The notes under the pieces are model-generated. The model was not told the DNA's origin and did no database searches. It worked only from the letters and a program-made list of their open reading frames with translations. 64,000 nucleotides of DNA from Hymenopus coronatus (taxonomy: Eukaryota > Arthropoda > Insecta > Mantodea > Hymenopodidae). The stretch lies in NCBI GenBank assembly GCA_030762935.1, contig CM060898.1:100757281-100821280 (forward strand), in the 5' to 3' direction. The translations under genes and the position numbers were made by a program. Below, piece after piece: positions 58,788 through 64,000 of this stretch; position 1 is the first letter of the stretch; every line of letters begins with the position of its first letter.

Positions 58788-58995
58788 ACGAAGATCTTCA
58801 AAACAATGTCAATTCTCATTTGAAATCATTGGCGGCAACATTTTTTGAAGCGGGTATTGCAAAGCTTGTGCGCAGTTACGATAAATGTCTCAATCTTTTC
58901 AGTGATTATGTTGAAAAGTTGCTGTAAGTGTACAAAACTTTTAGTAATAAAATAATTGTTTTCTATGAACTTGTGTTTTATTTGTACCCTATCGG
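58788..58995 (+). pseudogene. mariner-like 3' end, inverted second copy (right arm)
   Basis: The forward strand restarts at the same EDLQNNVNSHLKSLAATFFE segment and runs to FSDYVEKLL and a stop at 58925-58927. The same 3' flank follows (TAATAAAATAATTGTTTTCT) and ends at TATCGG, 58995. It mirrors the left arm 58359-58548, giving a fold-back structure with arms of about 190-208 bp. Confidence 0.85.
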
Positions 58996-59029
58996 AAGTA
59001 GAAAAAACAAACGGCCCTCGTATATTCTA

Positions 59030-59250
59030 CAATATAATACAGTTCCGGAGTCTGGTAGGGACTTCTGCGCTGTATTCCTTTTTCCTATTCCTTTTTTTTT
59101 TTTTTTTCCTTTTTCCATAAACTTCCTTTGTTTACCGTTTTCTGTTTTATGACAAATACACATACATAAACACACAAACGCCCATGCCCAAGGCGGGACT
59201 CCAAACCACGATTATCTGCGTCAAGAAGCACCAAAGCAGGTCCCCATGGC
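59030..59250 (-). mobile_element. SINE F copy 1 (inverted)
   Basis: Reverse strand: GGCCATGGGGACCTGCTTTG head, GTCCCGCCTTGGGCATGGGC, then at its 3' side a CCGGAGTC stem-loop (59040-59077). It is head-to-head with the next copy. Confidence 0.6.
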
Positions 59251-59475
59251 CACGCTTGCTAAGGCGTCTTGCTTTGGTGCTTCGTGGGCAGGGGATCGTG
59301 GGTTCGAGTCTCGCCTTGGGCATGGGTGTTATGTTTGTGCAATGTGTATATGTTTGTATAAAGGGACAGTAAAACCAGTAATCATACAGTACACTTAGGG
59401 GGGGGGGGGAATGTAAACGGGGATACAGCGCCGGAGTCCTGATCAGACTCCGGTACTGTTTTAAAAAAAACAACA
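59244..59475 (+). mobile_element. SINE F copy 2
   Basis: CCATGGCCACGCTTGCTAAG head, B-box-like GGGTTCGAGTCTC, CCTTGGGCATGGGTGTT, and a terminal hairpin CCGGAGTCCTGATCAGACTCCGG (59431-59453 region) followed by A-rich sequence. A 12-base G run lies near 59399. Confidence 0.65.
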
Positions 59476-59488
59476 CACTTTAGAGAGA

Positions 59489-59850
59489 GCGGCCATGGGG
59501 ACCGGCAGCTTTGGTGCTTCGTGGCGCAGGGGATCCTGGGTTCCAGTCCCGCCTTGACCATGGGTGTTTGTGTATTTGTATATGTGTGCGTGTATTAGAA
59601 GTAAAAAAGAAAACGGTAACTAAATAGAAAAAACAAAGGAAATGTAGGCAAAATGGAACACAAAAAGGAAAAAGAAGAAGGAATACAGTGCCGGAGTCCC
59701 GACAAGACTCCGGAACTGTATTTCTTGAAATTAAAAAAAACAAAAACAAACAGACACAAAAAGGAAAAAGAAGAAGGAATACAGTGCCGGAGTCCCGACA
59801 AGACTCCGGAACTGTATTTCTTGAAATTAAAAAAAACAAAAACAAACATA
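59489..59850 (+). mobile_element. SINE F copy 3 with duplicated tail
   Basis: GCGGCCATGGGGACCGGCAG head, B-box-like GGGTTCCAGTCCC, then TTGACCATGGGTGTTTG. The tail (hairpin plus A-rich end) occurs twice as an exact 96-bp tandem duplication (59659-59754 and 59755-59850). Confidence 0.7.
59659..59850. repeat. exact 96-bp tandem duplication
   Basis: Two identical units, CACAAAAAGGAAAAAGAAGA through TTGAAATTAAAAAAAACAAA. Each carries the stem TACAGTGCCGGAGTC / GACTCCGGAACTGTA. Because 96 is a multiple of three, open frames on both strands repeat a 32-residue segment. Those frames are artefacts of the repeat. Confidence 0.93.
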
Positions 59851-59924
59851 GAATGGAGAAACTGCTACGAGGGTTCGGCCTGTAGCCAGGCATAAACACG
59901 AGGAAGTGGATGATATGAAATGTA

Positions 59925-60030
59925 AGCGAAAGTGATGATGGGGCAGTTGGTTGTATAAGTGGCGGGGGATACCGGAGGACCCGGAGAAAACGCGCCCAGA
60001 CGCCGCTTCATCCACCAGGAATCCCACATG
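59925..60030 (-). mobile_element. SINE D-related body fragment
   Basis: GGCGGGGGATACCGGAGGAC then CCGGAGAAAACGCGCCCAGA and CGCCGCTTCATCCACCA follow the SINE D body order on the reverse strand. The head and tail differ, so it may be a sister family. Confidence 0.5.
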
Positions 60031-60237
60031 ATTATCATTTTGATACATATCTCTGTTATAACCGGTAAAAACTTCAACAAGATGTCTTGCATACTCTGAA
60101 TTTTCCAAATTTCACAGATGTGTAACCTTTTAAGTACATTTTAGAGTCTCGGAAATTGAAAATACGAGAAGTTGAGTACTTTCTAACTCTTCCGCATTCT
60201 CCAATGATGCGCATACGATACTACTATTGCTATATAG

Positions 60238-60783
60238 TTGTGTAAAACAAATAGACGGAAGATATTACTTTTTACCGAGCAACTTCATCACAGTTTTATT
60301 GATAACGACATGATTCGCTTCTATCTGAGTCGTTACATTGAAATGGAAGACATGAGAGCGATACAAGTGAAGTACAGAGAGCCTGCAATTTCTTCCACAC
60401 CGCCCCCCGGAATAACGAAAGATACACGTGCTGTGTTAAGTGTGAACACTTGTGTGTTGTCTGATGCAGACATTAAACAGAAGCAAGCGGGTGGGTGCCT
60501 TAATGAGGCTGCTCGGATCCAAAGAGGGCGTGACACACTCCGGGTTGTCGTCAGCTCCTGTGCATACCTACATCTGGAAGGGAGGAGGGGCAGAGGCACA
60601 GAAAGACGAGACAAATTCATCCAGCCACTATTTGTCATCACGACTGATGGCAGTCACAAAAATGATGGGTCCACCATCTCTCACATTGTCTTGAGGTGGA
60701 ATCGTAGGCGTTGGCTTGTGCTATTTTTTGAGCTGGGGCCTTCACTTGGAAGCGCTGCCACAAAACTTCAAGGAGAAGCTTAA
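60238..60783 (+). other. longest open frame (181 codons), unrecognised
   Basis: The longest uninterrupted frame in the window, in locally GC-richer sequence. I recognise no domain. Visible traits are a TPPPG turn near residue 55, a basic run RRGRGTERR at about 116-124, and NRRRW near 155. A 102-codon frame overlaps on the other strand. No promoter or splice signal singles it out. It could be a chance frame, a decayed element or part of a gene. Confidence 0.2.
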
Positions 60784-60861
60784 CCGTTACCACACGTTAT
60801 TATCAGCGGATATGCGGTGCTTTAAGGGGTTACAACGATTTTGGTAAAAAAATATGATATA

Positions 60862-61786
60862 ATGTTCCTTTATAAGAGAAGGGAAATAAGCGAATACACT
60901 GGGCTAAACCGACAGTCAAATGTTTTAAAATGTAGTTGCTATGGGAATGAAATCTTTTTCTTTGCATGGGCAGGAGTTGACAAGTTCCCGTATGAGAAAA
61001 GTTTAAGTGACTGCCTCCGTGGTCGGGTGATCAGCGAACTGACTTCTCACCCGGGGGTCCTGGGTTCTATTCCCGGCTGGGGCCGGGAATTTTTCTTTAA
61101 CCAGAATTATTCCCTATCCTCCACAGAGTCTGGAAGTTTGAGTAAAACAAAATGATTTAAACCAACGTAAAAAGTACCTACAGTGGAAAGCCCCTGATAT
61201 GACCTTAGATGTTAAATGAAACAATAAAAAAAAAGTTTAAATCCTTTAAAGCTGAAAATCAAAAACAAGAAATATCTCGAAAACGACCAACTCCACGAAA
61301 AAATGTATAGGACAAAATTGTGTGTTTTATCATTATATACATTTTTTGTGTAATGCGTTTTTGTCTATCGCTTACAGTTTTCCAGTTATGCAAGATTCAA
61401 TAAAAAGCATCCAGAATAAAGAAAATTCAAGATATACATTTTATTTGGCATTTAAATGTAAGTATAAGAGATGTTAATCAAAATCGTTAGAGCCAATTTT
61501 AAGAAAACCAAATTTTCGAAATTTTTTTCATGAAAAGGGTAGTTTGTCGTAGGGAGATTTTCTCGAAAATCTTTGTGTCGCATCCTTGGAAGATACTAAA
61601 CCTAAATACCAAGTTTGGCACTTAACGATTTTTTTTTCTGAGATATGCTCTTCACAGACACACACGGATTTTTTTTTTTTAAAATTACCCCAAAGCATAT
61701 ATTTCCGGTGAAATCGCAACATCGAATTTTTGGGTGCAATACAATACCTTCTCTATTCACTATATACATAGTAGTGCAGAGAAAAT
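60862..61786 (+). mobile_element. family R copy 49, hosts SINE B
   Basis: 5'-truncated start TTTATAAGAGAAGGGAAATA. It is split by SINE B after GAGAAAAGTTTAA and resumes AAAAGTTTAAATCC. It has a CA remnant near 61657, a hairpin (TTCACTATATACATAGTAGT), and 3' end GCAGAGAAAAT at 61786. Confidence 0.82.
61007..61230 (+). mobile_element. SINE B, complete, with 10-bp target duplication
   Basis: AAAAGTTTAA at 60997-61006 and 61231-61240. Head GACTGCCTCCGTGGTCGGGT with B-box GGGTTCTATTCCCGGC. The body is CTTTAACCAGAATTATTCCC, and the end is TGAAACAATAAAAAAAA. Confidence 0.9.
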
Positions 61787-61791
61787 ACAAA

Positions 61792-62626
61792 CCTGATGTG
61801 TTCCGTACAATTACTTTCTCTGTATCTCGTTAACAACTTATTGCTAAACAGCTTATTTTTCTATCTACTTCATGTTAATCGAGATGAACTTTAGTAGAAA
61901 TGTTCTTTACTTCCTTTCTTGCAAGCAAAAGTGAAATAAGGGAAAACACTAGGCTAAACCGCTAGTTGAATCTTTTAAAAGCCGGTTGCTATGTGGTTGG
62001 AAACCGTTTCTTTGCTTTGCCAGGAGTTGACAAAATCCCGAATGTGAAAATTTCCAAGTACTTTAAAGCTGAAAACAATAACTAATAACCAATAATAATA
62101 TCTCGGAAACGGTCATCGCTACAAAAAAGCGTATATGACATAAATTATGTGTTTTAACGAGATCTACATTCATTTGTCTATCTCTTACGGTTTACCAGTT
62201 ATGCAAAATTCGCAAAATTCTTCCATAATGAAGAGATCTTCAGAGCTATTCCCAGAGAATTCAAGATATACATGTTATTTATGATGTAAATATTTTTATT
62301 ATACACTATTTTAATCAAAATCGTTATAGCCATTCTTGACGAAATTAAAATTTTCGAAAATATTTCCACGTAAAGGGTACTTGGTGTGGGGGGGATTTTC
62401 TTGAATTTCTTCGCGTAGTATCCTTGCGAAATACTAAACATATGTACCTAGTTAACGGACTTTTCATTTTTGAGCTATGCTGTCCACAGACACTCACACG
62501 GACCTTTTTCTAAAAATGTTTTTTATCGACTCATGGACTCAAAACATATTTCTAGTGAAATCTTGACATCACATTTTTGAGTGGAATACAATACTTTGTA
62601 AATTTTACACACGCGTTGGAGAAAGT
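61792..62626 (+). mobile_element. family R copy 50, tandem to copy 49
   Basis: 835 bp. CCTGATGTGTTCCGTACAAT to GGAGAAAGT. It starts five bases (ACAAA) after copy 49. The hairpin has been lost between AATACTTTGTAAATTTTAC and ACACGCG. Confidence 0.82.
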
Positions 62627-63958
62627 AAAAATGCCTAGTTTTGGAGTTTAGTGCAAAAAAAAAAAAAAAAAGATGCATCCTACTTTAAAGTTACACGATT
62701 GCATTATTTAAATCTCCTAGGGAGGATATAACACAAGTTTTGAACGCCATTTTAAAACATAGCTCTTGTTAAATGAATCTCCATGTCAAACTTTAAAGCT
62801 ATTTTACTCAGGATCCCCGTGGCCGACCTCACGGACCCAGTGGTTTTTCTAGGGGTTTCCCGCGTCTCTATGCGAATGCTGGAGAGGATTCTTCGTTCCC
62901 TCGAACTTCCTGTCCTTTCATCCCAACCGAACTCTTTCAGGGTTGTAAGTGTCACCGAGGATTGTGGCAGAGGTGCCATTTTGTGGAGGTGACGAGCTCT
63001 GGAAATCAACTCTCGGCGGAGGGATGGCGTTAGTGAATGTCTGCAGATTCAGGTGGTTTATCCGGGGCTGAGCCACGGGCCCGTGGCGCTCCCTGCGTCG
63101 AGATGAACAACACCTTGTGAACTGCTAGGGAACCTCCAAGACGGCTCTCTCCCTGTCCGGATGTCGGCCGCCTTCTGAAATTACACTCATCTCATCCTTC
63201 CTCCAGGAGTCTGACGTACAATACGTCCACATCTGCAGTGTGGAATACCCCTCCGTAACGTATACACACATGCGCGCACTAGAGCTGTGAAAATTTACCT
63301 AAATCACTGCAGAATGTGTGTGATCAAATGTCTGAAATTCTCGACCTATATATTATATGTAAGTAGAGAAACTAAAACAAATAATCTTAAAAGGACATAA
63401 AAGGGTGATCCAAATTAACAATTACATTTCCAATTACTTATTTATGGAATATATTTCAATAATACAACATTCTAGTGTTATGCAATGAAAACTTGAAATA
63501 AAAATACTTCTTTTGATTTAGGAACCAAAAAACATTGAGGGGAAGAAATTGAAATTGGTATAATTAAAATCATATTTGCAGAAAATAATACTTCCATCAA
63601 TCGAAGATAACTGTTTCAAATTCAGATACAAGTTGTTGCAAAAATAATTTTTATTAGTATTAGTTCTAGGCATGGTTACAGTCGGGAATCTTCCACAAAC
63701 TATGAGACCGCTGTCAAAAAGAGTGAATACAACTTATCCACTTTACCCGTGTATATTCTAGGATGTCACCCTTCTGCTGGTGCTAACGACACGAATACAA
63801 TACAAAGACTCTGGTCAACTTTGACCTGTAGTAGCCACTCTTAACAGTGCATTGGTTAAAAAACATTTGAATTCACACTAGATTCGACTCTGCTTGGCAG
63901 AGAATAGATGGTACAAAAAAAAAAAAAAAAAAGGTTGCTCAAAAACCAAACAAATAAA
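62627..63958. other. GC-richer unidentified sequence with poly-A runs
   Basis: A runs at about 62655-62671 and 63917-63935. The segment 62740-63280 is clearly GC-richer than its surroundings, with an 85-codon reverse frame (62752-63009) and a 69-codon forward frame. Neither is recognised. It may be the 3' part of a retroelement, but no motif proves it. Confidence 0.35.
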
Positions 63959-64000
63959 CAGGCCGTTGGAATCGGACCCACGACCTTCAAAAGCCAAGTC
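63959..64000 (-). mobile_element. tRNA-like SINE head, cut by window edge
   Basis: The reverse strand reads GACTTGGCTTTTGAAGGTCG then a B-box-like TGGGTCCGATTCCAACGGCC. A long A run lies 25 bp to the left. The rest of the tRNA-like head lies beyond the window. Confidence 0.5.

Noticed and set aside
58682..58927. 81-codon forward frame as an intact small transposase gene
   Set aside because: Its first part is antisense of the left mariner arm and only the last part is true C-terminal coding sequence. It spans an inversion junction.
59480..59899. 139-codon reverse frame with a repeated 32-residue segment
   Set aside because: It is the translation of the 96-bp tandem duplication and flanking A-rich SINE tail, not a repeat protein.

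Overview
This window looks like gene-poor, repeat-dominated nuclear DNA of an animal, most likely an arthropod and probably an insect with a large genome. The case for this is AT-rich sequence, several tRNA-derived SINE families with target-site duplications, decayed mariner-type and LINE fragments, long microsatellites, and no open frame that I can recognise as a host gene. I cannot name the order or species. I found no rRNA, no functional tRNA, no CRISPR array and no bacterial-type operon. Nearly all short open frames are chance translations of repeats.

One dispersed family, here called family R, dominates. I could delimit 50 copies or fragments, which by summing my boundaries cover about half of the window. 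Intact copies are about 830-900 bp and carry no coding capacity. I define its 5' end as TCTGATGTGTTCC, soon followed by GACTTTCTCTAC. A mid-element palindrome (CCAAACTTGG) and a CA/GT microsatellite lie toward the 3' half. The 3' end is a long palindrome (core TATGTACATA) closing in TAGAGAAAGT plus five A. Subterminal inverted motif, 3' hairpin, internal microsatellite and T/A-run insertion resemble Helentron-associated elements (HINE/DINE-1-like, non-autonomous rolling-circle transposons), but the class is inferred. Strands for family R follow this 5'-to-3' definition.

Layout. 1-7140: R copies, SINEs A and B, and a LINE tail inside a decayed R copy. 7281-13705: SINE A, a nested R pair, SINEs C and D. 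13706-17770: mostly non-R, with a LINE RNase H/zinc-knuckle remnant. 17771-20581: R copies and a degenerate satellite of units about 113 bp (19155-20010). 20582-24880: R copies, including a clean R-in-R insertion. 25299-26018: a candidate TIR element. 27216-43381: dense R territory with two examples of the same head-to-tail R dimer. 44909-47951: a multi-layer nest of R copies and a SINE. 48608-56541: R, SINEs and a mariner remnant. 57442-59850: a short tandem repeat, an inverted mariner remnant, and head-to-head SINE F copies ending in an exact 96-bp duplication. 60238-64000: an unrecognised 181-codon frame, two more tandem R copies, GC-richer unidentified sequence, and a tRNA-like end.

The elements form a readable stratigraphy rather than a gene system. 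SINEs A-E interrupt R copies, R copies interrupt each other at A-runs, and several R copies sit head-to-tail with a fixed five-base A spacer.
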